Assembly: GCA_963803845.1 (NCBI GenBank)
Contig: CAWDNZ010000005.1
Span: forward strand, 1,860,001-1,924,000
Reading direction: 5' to 3'
From: JABDIY01 sp963803845
GTDB lineage: Bacteria; Actinomycetota; Acidimicrobiia; Acidimicrobiales; SZUA-35
DNA length: 64,000 bases
The notes below the pieces were generated by a model, which worked only from the letters and a program-made list of their open reading frames with translations, was not told where the DNA came from and made no database searches. This document shows, in pieces, positions 17,501-25,413 of the stretch. The position numbers and the translations under genes are program-made. The first letter of the stretch is position 1, and every line of letters begins with the position of its first letter.

Positions 17501-17952
17501 GGGTCGAACACTTCGCCGACTATGAAGTGCATCCCCTTCTCGCCCAGTTCGGCCGGCCAAATCCGGCGACGGTAGGCGATCAACGCGTGGTCGACGAGTT
17601 TGAGGGTCACGTGATCGACGCCCTGAAACTCCGCGGTCAAATGAATCGGTTGGGTTGGCAACTCGGTCAGGGTCAGGATGCAGGCTGGGTCTATGAGCTG
17701 TTCAAACCGGTTCCGAGCTTCGACGCGCGCGCCGTTCTGAGCATCACCGGTGTCAATCCCTACCCCGAGCCGCATGAGACGGCACTCCTGAAGCTCTACG
17801 TCACCCCCTCCGACAGCCGCAATAGCGAAGCCGAAGCCCTCCCGCTCGCCGACCTGCCACGGATCCTGGTGCGCGAACTGTATGCCGAGGTGGCAGCGAT
17901 AGCGGCCGCCGGGACCGGTTTCGACCCCGACTACAGGAAGAAGACTCCCTGA
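14518..17952 (+). CDS. DUF4132/MolR-type protein, first copy (YehI-like)
   Basis: A 1144-residue soluble protein. The first 800 residues are helical and repeat-like (HEAT-like blocks such as NPAQRRLAAESLLALA and ADVRIGAAEWLRAHP). The C-terminal third matches DUF4132: RQLITYGERSFTAHL, KLQPDRLHLAMC, HPVMSRLAARVVW, FRPLTDGTLL, EHFADYEVHPLLAQFGRP. E. coli YehI, of comparable length, has this domain and sits in the same gene neighbourhood. Databases call the family 'MolR, molybdate metabolism regulator', but no biochemical activity is established. I place the start at ATG 14518; the open frame extending further left is antisense to fdhA. Its stop overlaps the next ATG by one base. Confidence 0.88.
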   Translation: MNTAAASDPDDLFDLSPYGGAWEGVIEHLTDAANAPIVIQWIKTATLPPIPNLDPMMARSSYRVVSHVFQHFQVDQKPRTKLRAGLSMTPTERLNTYWFGQGNAGLHNFVHFAAQSIHAKPEEIVTLRDLEAVAPTLGFAASDLVGSLVLSSRWSRIQAEMAKTIDFDDFVQRHAAAIRQQLAKAVQDHCFFWDAVAKLPESTLELFVGELAAALTSNSKKLRTAALKRAETVRYGALMPELRAIAKTGNPAQRRLAAESLLALAPQKDHQETFRWIIDELTADRSAKVRELVAALSEVPSEGAIEAPPLPEMTIPPISPDSEAAIQRLAKNYHDRAEDFLLVLAGREPTNPYFTGVDAMARGLQAEPKLGQHLTAGHAARLILTRPHMLRYGRGAAELMEKTALVQPLEFHSVAILDGRVEDIAFEAVCSLMTYVPALWPPQVLQEFALYNLARIERYLETPTSSFEFERCSLYALLELLDPLPAATESALVKAAVDGFKADREWSWKMVDVRHADRVTQFLADGKADVRIGAAEWLRAHPTPAAIQPLRMAIRKEKQDKAKAIMLMALEEQGESLEEFLSPDTLLADAQKALAKKNAIPKAMEWLNVDSLPIMTWRDGRPVDPTIIKWFCATAVRNKSAEPSPILRRHLSNMDDAAVRRLGSTLFDLWVNEDLRTVTEEEAQATAEKRASQYLSYAQQHPNQPVWAQYTGQSVEQVAATLIGNYRDRLAGSATSSKGLLAVVAASAGSEVAERAFNYLKTHRGHRLSQGKAVLQMLAWIDTPSTVQVVMAVSTRFRPKGLQQEATKQAELLAARHGWTLDDLADRSVPSGGFAGNGRQLITYGERSFTAHLADDLSVTLVNDQTGKTIRSLPTGKRNEDADLIKDVKKDFAAAKKELKSAAKLQPDRLHLAMCVQRSWTTDDFALYFLQHPVMSRLAARVVWVAHSPDGSMVSFRPLTDGTLLSADDDETELPTGAIITIAHDEVLPAEGSQWVEHFADYEVHPLLAQFGRPNPATVGDQRVVDEFEGHVIDALKLRGQMNRLGWQLGQGQDAGWVYELFKPVPSFDARAVLSITGVNPYPEPHETALLKLYVTPSDSRNSEAEALPLADLPRILVRELYAEVAAIAAAGTGFDPDYRKKTP

Positions 17953-20633
17953 TGGCGATCTGGCCCCGCAAGTCGAGCTCGCTCAAATCCCCTTCGCCGG
18001 CACCGCCTCCTCCACCGGGTCCGCTGCGTGCAGCATCACCACCGCTGGCACAGCCTCCTCCACCGGGTTCACCGCCGACTCCGCTGAGCTCGCCACTGCC
18101 ACCACCCCTTCCGACCGCTCCGATTTCCGTCGGTGGGTTTGGCGATCTCCCGCCTGCGACAGTCGCCGCACTCAAGCAGGCGCAAATCCCGCCCTCTCTG
18201 CCCCGCGAGACAGAGCCCGTTCCACTCCGACCCAGCCTGATCAGCTGCCTGGGTGGCGCTCGGTATGACCGCACAGACTGGCGTGATCGCAACCTTCAGA
18301 TGAGGCTCATCGAAGCGTTGGAACACAACCCTGCGCTCCGGGAGCTTTTGACAGCTGAGCAGGTACTGCGAGTAGCGGTTTCCAGCATCGGTTGGCTGGC
18401 TGACGATGCACTTCGCCTGTTGTCGATGTTTCGCCCCACCACACCAACCCAAGCCTACGAGGAGGCCTATCGTCAAAGCGCACCATCGGCCATTGAAACG
18501 ATCTCGTCGTTGCTGGCGTTAGAGGAAATCGATGCCGTGTGGACCAACCAGGAGATCGAGAAATGGGCCGACGTCCATCATGCTGAACTCCTCGAAGTCG
18601 TTAGGAACGGCAATGAATGGCGGGGGCTACCGACTGGTGCACTGCGAGGACTCGCCGCGGTCACAAATCCGTCCCCGGCATTCGTCGAGGCAGTTCTGGA
18701 AGCGGGCCTTCGCTTTCCCCGCAAGTACCGGCGAGAGTTTTACGCGGTCCTCGCTCCCAACGGGGCCGATCTTGTCCGACCCTTCCTACTCCACAAACAA
18801 CTGCCCTACCGCACCGGCGCAGTGGAGTGGATCCGATTCCTGAAGGACCCCGCCTCCGAGGCCAATCTGCGGGCGATGATCCGCAAGGAACGCAACCAGT
18901 ACACGAAGGGGATCGCCCTGGCGACCCTGGAAGAGATCGGCGGGTCGCTGGAGGAGTTCATCAGCCCGGAACGTCTGAAAGCTGACGCCCGAAAGGCGAT
19001 GTTGAAGGAAAACCCAATCCCCAAGGAATTGGATTGGTTGAACTTCCCGTCGCTTCCCCAACTTCGATGGCAGGATGGAAGCCCCGTTCCGCTGGACATC
19101 GTCCGTTGGTTCTGTTCGATCGCCGTGAAGGCCAAGGACGCCGAACCGTCCCCGATTATCCGCCGTCACTTCGACTCCATGGAGCCAAACTCGGTGAGGG
19201 AGTTCGGCAACGCACTGTTCCAAAGCTACGTCAGGCAGGATCTCCGGCCTGCATGGGACCGGGCAACGGCAGAAGCCAAGGCGACCGCCATTGTCAACTG
19301 GTTTTTCAATCCCACAAACCGCCTTGCACCCGCGGACCTGCCGCCCCGTGAAGTCCTCTACGAACGCCACCTGCAGCGGCTTCTTGAAGAACCAGCGGAC
19401 TCGCTGGTTGAATGCAAGAACCTTCTTGCCGTCGTTGCCGCAACGGGAGCCACGGACGTTATCGATCAGGCGTACCGCTATATGAAGAAGTGGCGCGGCT
19501 ACCGGTTGGCCCAGGGACGGGCGATGGTCCAGATGATCGCCCATATCGACGACCCCAAGGCAATCCAGATCCTGCTGGCGATGAGTCGCCGCTTTCGGCC
19601 CAAGACGTTCCAAAAGGAGGCCGCCAAACAGGTAGAACTTCTGGCCGAACGCAAGAACTGGACAGTGGCCGAACTAGCCGATCGAAGCACCCCCGATGCC
19701 GACTTCGACACAACCGGACGCCAAACCATCGACTACGGCGTTCGAACATTCACCGCTCACCTGACCGATGGCCTCAAGGTTGAGTTGACGAACGATGCCA
19801 CCGGGCGAGCGATCAAATCACTGCCGGCAGCAAACGCGGCAGATGACGAGGATCTGGTCAAAGCGGCGAAGAGCGACTTCTCCGCTGCCAAGAAAGAAGT
19901 CAAGACAGTACTGAAACTCCAGCCGGACCGACTACATGAAGCGATGTGCACCGAGCGACAGTGGGAAGCAGGTGAGTTCGAGCGGTACGTGCTCCACCAC
20001 CCGCTGATGGTGCGGCTTGCCACCCGGCTCGTCTGGACCGCTGAAGGCGCCGCCGGCGGCCAGCAGTTTCGACCGCTCACCGATGGAACGCTGCTGACGG
20101 TGGACGATTCGGAACTGACCATTGATCCGTCCGCATCGATTTCGCTGGCCCACGATCAGACGCTGGAACCCTTTGAGAGAGATGCGTGGGTACAGCACTT
20201 GGCCGACTACGAAGTCACTCCGCTGTTCGCCCAATTCAATCGGCCCACGATCACCGTGGAAGATGGCCAGATTGCAGTCGTCGACTTCGAGGGCCACCTG
20301 ATCGATGCGCTCGTTCTCCGCCGCCAGGTGGACAAGGTCGGTTGGCAGATGGGACCGGCCGAGGATGCCGGCTACTCCTCCTATGTCGAACGGCAGTTTC
20401 CCCTTGCCGGCATAACGGCTTTGTTGGGGCATTGGGGCGTACCGCCCGAATCCCGCCCCCACCAGACCGCCTTCTCAGAGCTGTGGTTTCAAACAGCTGG
20501 CAGTAGACGCGCTCGACGAAAATCACTGAGCGACGTGCCGCCGATTCTATTGCAGGAGGCGTATGCACAGGCCCAGAAGATCGTGGCGGCCGGAACCGGC
20601 TTCGACCCCGACTATCAGAAGAAGGTTGGCTAG
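17952..20633 (+). CDS. DUF4132/MolR-type protein, second copy with Pro-rich N-terminus
   Basis: An 893-residue paralogue of the preceding gene. Shared blocks include WLxxxxLPxxxWxDGxPV, AEPSPIxRRH, GxxTxDYGxRxFTAHL, KLQPDRLHxAMC, HPLMVRLATRLVW, FRPLTDGTLL and the terminal AAGTGFDPDY. Instead of the long helical N-terminus it has a low-complexity Pro/Ser-rich stretch (about residues 13-57), which may be a flexible tether or binding region. The ATG shares its A with the previous TGA, so the two copies are translationally coupled. Tandem duplication with unequal N-termini suggests they act together or form a heteromer. Function unknown. Confidence 0.86.
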   Translation: MAIWPRKSSSLKSPSPAPPPPPGPLRAASPPLAQPPPPGSPPTPLSSPLPPPLPTAPISVGGFGDLPPATVAALKQAQIPPSLPRETEPVPLRPSLISCLGGARYDRTDWRDRNLQMRLIEALEHNPALRELLTAEQVLRVAVSSIGWLADDALRLLSMFRPTTPTQAYEEAYRQSAPSAIETISSLLALEEIDAVWTNQEIEKWADVHHAELLEVVRNGNEWRGLPTGALRGLAAVTNPSPAFVEAVLEAGLRFPRKYRREFYAVLAPNGADLVRPFLLHKQLPYRTGAVEWIRFLKDPASEANLRAMIRKERNQYTKGIALATLEEIGGSLEEFISPERLKADARKAMLKENPIPKELDWLNFPSLPQLRWQDGSPVPLDIVRWFCSIAVKAKDAEPSPIIRRHFDSMEPNSVREFGNALFQSYVRQDLRPAWDRATAEAKATAIVNWFFNPTNRLAPADLPPREVLYERHLQRLLEEPADSLVECKNLLAVVAATGATDVIDQAYRYMKKWRGYRLAQGRAMVQMIAHIDDPKAIQILLAMSRRFRPKTFQKEAAKQVELLAERKNWTVAELADRSTPDADFDTTGRQTIDYGVRTFTAHLTDGLKVELTNDATGRAIKSLPAANAADDEDLVKAAKSDFSAAKKEVKTVLKLQPDRLHEAMCTERQWEAGEFERYVLHHPLMVRLATRLVWTAEGAAGGQQFRPLTDGTLLTVDDSELTIDPSASISLAHDQTLEPFERDAWVQHLADYEVTPLFAQFNRPTITVEDGQIAVVDFEGHLIDALVLRRQVDKVGWQMGPAEDAGYSSYVERQFPLAGITALLGHWGVPPESRPHQTAFSELWFQTAGSRRARRKSLSDVPPILLQEAYAQAQKIVAAGTGFDPDYQKKVG

Positions 20634-20636
20634 ACA

Positions 20637-21704
20637 ATGAGTGACGTACGACTCCCCGCCGAGAGACGCTTCGCCGAGGAGCTGGAGCGCCTGACGAAGG
20701 CCGACAAGAGCCCCCGACCCGAAGGTTGGCATCTGAGCCCTCGGGCTGTGCGATCGTTCGTCCTGGGGGATCCGAATCTCGAGATCACTCCGAAGTTCTT
20801 CGGCGATGATCCCTTGGTCGATCGATGCCTCGTAACCCTCATGGGCAACCGTGGTCTACTACTGGTGGGCGAACCCGGCACAGCCAAGTCGATGCTCTCG
20901 GAGCTTTTCGCCGCAGCCATCAGCGGTGACTCAACGCTTACCGCCCAGGGCACCGCCGGCACCACCGAGGACCAGATCCTCTACAGCTGGAACTACGCTT
21001 TGCTGATCGCCCAGGGACCCTCCGACGAGGCGCTCGTGCCGGGTCCGCTTCTCACCGGAATGCGCCGCGGTCAGCTCGTGCGCGTGGAGGAGATCACTCG
21101 GATGCAGGCCGAGGTCCAGGATGCGCTCATCTCGGTACTCTCCGACAAGCACCTCACTATTCCCCAGCTTGGCAATGCGTTCATCGGAGCACGGCGCGGC
21201 TTCAACATCATCGCCACCGCGAACCTGCGAGACCGTGGCGTCCACGAGATGTCCTCAGCTCTCAAACGCCGTTTCAACTTCGAAACGGTGCGGCCGATCG
21301 CAGATGCGAGGTTGGAACGTGAGCTCATCGTCTCCCAAACCCGGGCCCTGCTGGCCGATGCCGGCGTAGCGATCGAGAGTCCGCCCGATGTGGTGGAACT
21401 ACTCGTAACGGCCTTCAATGAGCTGAGGTCTGGCACAAGCAGGGAAGGCGTGGTGATCGAGAAGCCATCCGCGGTAATGTCCACCGCTGAAGCCGTAGCC
21501 ATCAACTATGCATCATGCCTCGAGGCTGAGTACCTGGGCAACGGAGTCACCAACGGGACGCAGATCGGTCGCCAGCTGATTGGGACCGTGTTGAAGGACA
21601 ACCCGGACGATGAAGCGAAGCTTCGCCAGTATTTGGATGTTGTGGTGAAGAAACGTGACGGGGCCTGGAAAGACCTCTGGGCAGTGCGGAGCGAACTGGG
21701 GTGA
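20637..21704 (+). CDS. MoxR-family AAA+ ATPase (YehL-like)
   Basis: A 355-residue AAA+ ATPase. Walker A is GEPGTAKS (78-85); the Walker B region is LVRVEEITR (147-155), with Glu-Glu where many MoxR proteins have Asp-Glu; sensor 1 is ATAN (193-196), and an arginine-finger region lies near SALKRRFNFE. MoxR ATPases usually work with a vWA protein to remodel or insert cofactors into targets, and one is encoded two genes downstream. The gene starts 3 bp after the DUF4132 stop and ends in a GTGA overlap with the next gene, so it belongs to the same unit. Confidence 0.93.
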   Translation: MSDVRLPAERRFAEELERLTKADKSPRPEGWHLSPRAVRSFVLGDPNLEITPKFFGDDPLVDRCLVTLMGNRGLLLVGEPGTAKSMLSELFAAAISGDSTLTAQGTAGTTEDQILYSWNYALLIAQGPSDEALVPGPLLTGMRRGQLVRVEEITRMQAEVQDALISVLSDKHLTIPQLGNAFIGARRGFNIIATANLRDRGVHEMSSALKRRFNFETVRPIADARLERELIVSQTRALLADAGVAIESPPDVVELLVTAFNELRSGTSREGVVIEKPSAVMSTAEAVAINYASCLEAEYLGNGVTNGTQIGRQLIGTVLKDNPDDEAKLRQYLDVVVKKRDGAWKDLWAVRSELG

Positions 21705-24295
21705 TTTCGGCGATCAGCGATTCTGCGGCTCCGGTCCTGGCCGCTGACTTTGTCGCTCAAGCAGAGGACCTCCTGACTCCGCCGCTCATCTATGTTCCCA
21801 TTCGTCACCACAGTCCAGCGTGTGCCATACACATTCGGGACCTGATCCGGGAAGTGCAGCCGTGGGCCGTGCTGGTGGAGGGACCACCGTCGTTCGATGA
21901 CCAGATTGCCTTCCTGGTGGATCCCGACGCAATCATGCCGCTGGCCGTCTACTCCCACGTGGCCCGCACACTCCCCCAGGCACCCGAGCTCACCGGCCTC
22001 GACGAGGCGCTCGGGTCGGACCCTGCCGAGCCAATCCGAATCGGTTCCTATTTTCCGGTCTGCGACTTCTCACCAGAGTTGGTGGCCCTGCGGGAAGGCA
22101 AGGCTGTCGGAGCCAACCTCGGCTTCGTCGATCTCGACTATCGAGTAGCTACGCACTTCGCTCCGCTCCAAACACCGGCGGGGAGCACCAACGAGTGGCA
22201 CTACTCATTCAGCGCCGCACTAGCGGAGCTGGCCCGGACCACCGGCTGCCGGGACCACAACGAGCTCTGGGATCATCTGGTGGAGGCCCGCCCACTCTCG
22301 CGGGTGGATGCTGTGGCCGCCATGATGTCCTACGGGGCGCTGGCCCGATTCGGCGCGACCGAAGAATCTCTGGCGGCCGACGGAAGTACCGCGAGAGAGG
22401 CGGCAATGGCCGATCTGGTGGTGGAACGCTTCCGCGACCGGGAGACCGAGGGCAGCGCTGCACCCATCGTCGTGGTGACCGGTGCCTTCCACACCCAGGT
22501 CTTGCCCCAACTAGTTCGGGATCGACTCGACGGATCCAACGCTTCGGGGTCTGCTGAACCTGCGATTGAGCAGCCAGACGCCGACCGACCGCCACCGGTT
22601 GAATCCGGCCACGGGTTGATCCGATACAGCTTTGATCGTCTGGACGAGCTCAGCGGCTATGGGGCCGGCATGCCCAGCCCCCGCTGGTATCAAGAGGTGT
22701 GGGCCGCCCGTACCGGTACGGCCGCAAGCGTTGCCGACGGGATGGCCCACGGGATAGCCGACGATCGCGTGGACCCGGCAAATAGTGCGGTCGCTGCCAC
22801 CGTGATCGCCGATGTCGCCCGGGAACTGCGCGATGCCAATCGTGACGGGCAACCCAGTCTTCCCTCGGTCGTCGATGCGCTCACCGCGGCCCAGCTACTT
22901 GCCAACCTGCGGGGCCGCCGGCAGCCCTCCCGCTCCGACACCGTTGACGCCATGGTGAGCTGCTTCACAAAAGGCGAGGACTCACCGGTCAACCAAGTGC
23001 GGCGGACCGCGGCCATTCGTATGACCGGTTTCCAGTTGGGCCGGGTGCCACCGGGAACCCCTCGGGTTCCCCTGGCTGTCGACTTCGACCGCCAACTCGC
23101 CGACCTGGGCCTTCCGAACGACACTTCCGAGCCGAAGCGGATCCACCTCGACGTCTACCGCAGCGAACGGGACCGCCGCAAGTCCCGCTTCCTCCACGGT
23201 CTAGCTGGCCTCAATGTTTCTTATGGACGCTGCATCTCCCCCCTTCGCTTCTCACGGGCTGGTGGCCGAGATCTGATCCGGGAGCAATGGACAATCGAAC
23301 TGTCGGGCGCAACCGATGCCAGCCTGACCGAGGCGTCGATGTGGGGTTCATCGCTGAGTGAAGCCGTCAGAAACCTCACAACCGATCAGCTGAGAAAGCT
23401 ACTGAAGGACCAGCCCGGCTCGCTGGAACTCATGCGCTTCGTGATGACAGCGGCACAGCGCGGAGCAGCATCGAGCGTCACCCTGACTCTCGGCGAGCTC
23501 CGCCAACGGATCGGTGTGGACCCCGAGTTGACCGAGGTAGTTGGCGCCCTCACCGAGGCGGAGTTGATCTGGACCGCCCGTGAGCCGTTGGGCGGCGGCG
23601 CTCTAAATGGTCTGGTCGACGTGGCCCAGCAGCTCTACGTGCGGGCCTGCCATTTGGGCGGCCGTGTGGGCGATGCCCCCGTGGAGGCCCACCGATCGCT
23701 GGTGACCGCATTGGAAACCCTGTATCGGGTCCTTTCCACCGATGCCTGGGAGGGTTTGGACCCGGCACTGTTCTGGGGCATGTTGGCCGATATTCGGCAG
23801 ATTCAACCCGGCGGAATGCTGCGCGGGGCCGTGGCCGGTCTGGAATGGCGGGGATCCCGGATGCCCGATGACGCGCTGGTGGCATTGCTTCGAGGCCATG
23901 TGGACCCCAGTTCGGACCGAACCGCCGGAGCGGCGTTTCTCATCGGGCTGGTGCAAGTAGCCCGGGAAGTATTATGGGAAGTGGATGATGTGGTGGCCAC
24001 GCTCAGTCGGGCCTTCGAGGCCTATGACGGACGTGACTTCCTGCGGCGAGTGCCGGGCCTCCGGTCCGCATTCGCAACACTCACACCTCGCCAGACCGAT
24101 CGTGTTGCGGAATCGATTGCCCAGCGGTTCGGCATTCGAGCCAATGTTCGAGTGAGAAGTATCTCCGAGGGCGCCCTGTTGGCGAACGCCGAGCGAAGCG
24201 CCACCGTTGCCGAGCAACTCCAGAACGACGGCTTCGCCGATTGGCTGGGGACACCGGACGCTTCGGCCGCCAACATTTCTCCAGAGGAACTCTGA
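21701..24295 (+). CDS. DUF5682 protein (YehM-like)
   Basis: An 864-residue protein starting at a GTG that overlaps the MoxR stop (GTGA). Near the N-terminus are VPIRHHSPACA (32-42) and LVEGPPSFDD, the hallmark of DUF5682; later segments include GAFHTQVLP and GLNVSYGRCISPLRF. The conserved His pair and the Glu-Gly-Pro turn look like a catalytic or metal site reminiscent of TraB/EreA-like folds, but this is my reading and not an established activity. E. coli YehM occupies the same place between the MoxR and vWA genes. The TGATG junction couples it to the next gene. Confidence 0.85.
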   Translation: MISAISDSAAPVLAADFVAQAEDLLTPPLIYVPIRHHSPACAIHIRDLIREVQPWAVLVEGPPSFDDQIAFLVDPDAIMPLAVYSHVARTLPQAPELTGLDEALGSDPAEPIRIGSYFPVCDFSPELVALREGKAVGANLGFVDLDYRVATHFAPLQTPAGSTNEWHYSFSAALAELARTTGCRDHNELWDHLVEARPLSRVDAVAAMMSYGALARFGATEESLAADGSTAREAAMADLVVERFRDRETEGSAAPIVVVTGAFHTQVLPQLVRDRLDGSNASGSAEPAIEQPDADRPPPVESGHGLIRYSFDRLDELSGYGAGMPSPRWYQEVWAARTGTAASVADGMAHGIADDRVDPANSAVAATVIADVARELRDANRDGQPSLPSVVDALTAAQLLANLRGRRQPSRSDTVDAMVSCFTKGEDSPVNQVRRTAAIRMTGFQLGRVPPGTPRVPLAVDFDRQLADLGLPNDTSEPKRIHLDVYRSERDRRKSRFLHGLAGLNVSYGRCISPLRFSRAGGRDLIREQWTIELSGATDASLTEASMWGSSLSEAVRNLTTDQLRKLLKDQPGSLELMRFVMTAAQRGAASSVTLTLGELRQRIGVDPELTEVVGALTEAELIWTAREPLGGGALNGLVDVAQQLYVRACHLGGRVGDAPVEAHRSLVTALETLYRVLSTDAWEGLDPALFWGMLADIRQIQPGGMLRGAVAGLEWRGSRMPDDALVALLRGHVDPSSDRTAGAAFLIGLVQVAREVLWEVDDVVATLSRAFEAYDGRDFLRRVPGLRSAFATLTPRQTDRVAESIAQRFGIRANVRVRSISEGALLANAERSATVAEQLQNDGFADWLGTPDASAANISPEEL

Positions 24296-25413
24296 TGGCA
24301 GAGCTCGAACGACGCTGGCGACTTGTCTTGGGGAAGTACTCCGACGGCCAACTCCCGTCACCCGAGGGGGTCGACGGCCGGTTGGACGGTGCCATGGCCT
24401 TCCTCTATGACCGGCTCTACGGCGAACGGGGTCTCCGCCCTGATCAAAATGGCGAGCGCGGGGCTGGCCTGGAGGAATCCTCGCCACATGTTGTTGACTG
24501 GCTCGACACGATCCGCGACCTGTTTCCGGATGAGGTAAGCGAGGAACTCACAAACGAGGCGGTGGAGCGGTTCGGAATCAATGAGATCCTGACCGATCCC
24601 GAACACCTCGAGCGCATCACTCCAAACGAGGACACGCTTCGGCTGCTTCTGTCCCTCAAATCGAATGTCAGTGGGGACGCCTTGCGGGCCGTCCGGCGGG
24701 TCATCGCAGCGGTGGTGGAGGAGATCACCGAAAGACTCCGGACCGAACTGCTTACCGTCCTCACGGGCCGGGTCAACCGCCAGAGTCGTACCCGCCGACC
24801 AACTGGTGTGATTGATGCGCTCCGTACCATCGACCGGAATCTCGGCACCTGGGATGCGGAGCGCCAGCGGTTGTTGATCGAGGAAGTCACTTTTTTCAAC
24901 CGATCGCAAATGCGATATCCCTGGGAAGTTGTGCTATGTATCGATCAGTCGGGCTCAATGGTCGGTTCGGTGATCCATTCTGCGATCATGGCTGGCGTTC
25001 TGGCCTCTCTGCCCGGGGTCTCCGTGAAGGTGGTGGTGTTCGACACCTCGGTGGTTGATCTCACCAGCCTCTCGAACGATCCCGTGGAGATGCTGATGTC
25101 GGTCCAGTTGGGCGGCGGTACCGACATCGCCCAGGCCATGCAGTACTGCGAACAGATTGTTGACAACCCCAGCCGAACGATCGTGGCGCTCGTCACCGAT
25201 TTCTACGAAGGCGGTTCGGTTGCCGCGCTGATGTCATCCATCAACCGGCTTGCCGAGAGCGGCGTCACCCTGATGGGTCTTGCGGCGCTGGAAGACGGCG
25301 CCGGGCCCAGCTTCGACCACACCATCGCCCAGCGTGCGGTACAGGCGGGCATGCCCGTTGCTGCGATGACCCCGAAGTCGTTTGCCCAGTGGGCTGCGGG
25401 GGTGATGAATTGA
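24295..25413 (+). CDS. vWA-domain protein (YehP-like)
   Basis: A 372-residue protein. An N-terminal helical region of about 200 residues leads to a von Willebrand A domain with the metal-ion-dependent adhesion site DQSGSM (217-222), the conserved Thr in GGGTDIAQAM and Asp in VTDFYEGG. It is the expected partner of the MoxR ATPase. The ATG at 24295 shares its A with the upstream stop; an earlier in-frame codon at 24241 lies inside the DUF5682 gene and is not needed. It overlaps the next gene by TTGA. Confidence 0.92.
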   Translation: MAELERRWRLVLGKYSDGQLPSPEGVDGRLDGAMAFLYDRLYGERGLRPDQNGERGAGLEESSPHVVDWLDTIRDLFPDEVSEELTNEAVERFGINEILTDPEHLERITPNEDTLRLLLSLKSNVSGDALRAVRRVIAAVVEEITERLRTELLTVLTGRVNRQSRTRRPTGVIDALRTIDRNLGTWDAERQRLLIEEVTFFNRSQMRYPWEVVLCIDQSGSMVGSVIHSAIMAGVLASLPGVSVKVVVFDTSVVDLTSLSNDPVEMLMSVQLGGGTDIAQAMQYCEQIVDNPSRTIVALVTDFYEGGSVAALMSSINRLAESGVTLMGLAALEDGAGPSFDHTIAQRAVQAGMPVAAMTPKSFAQWAAGVMN

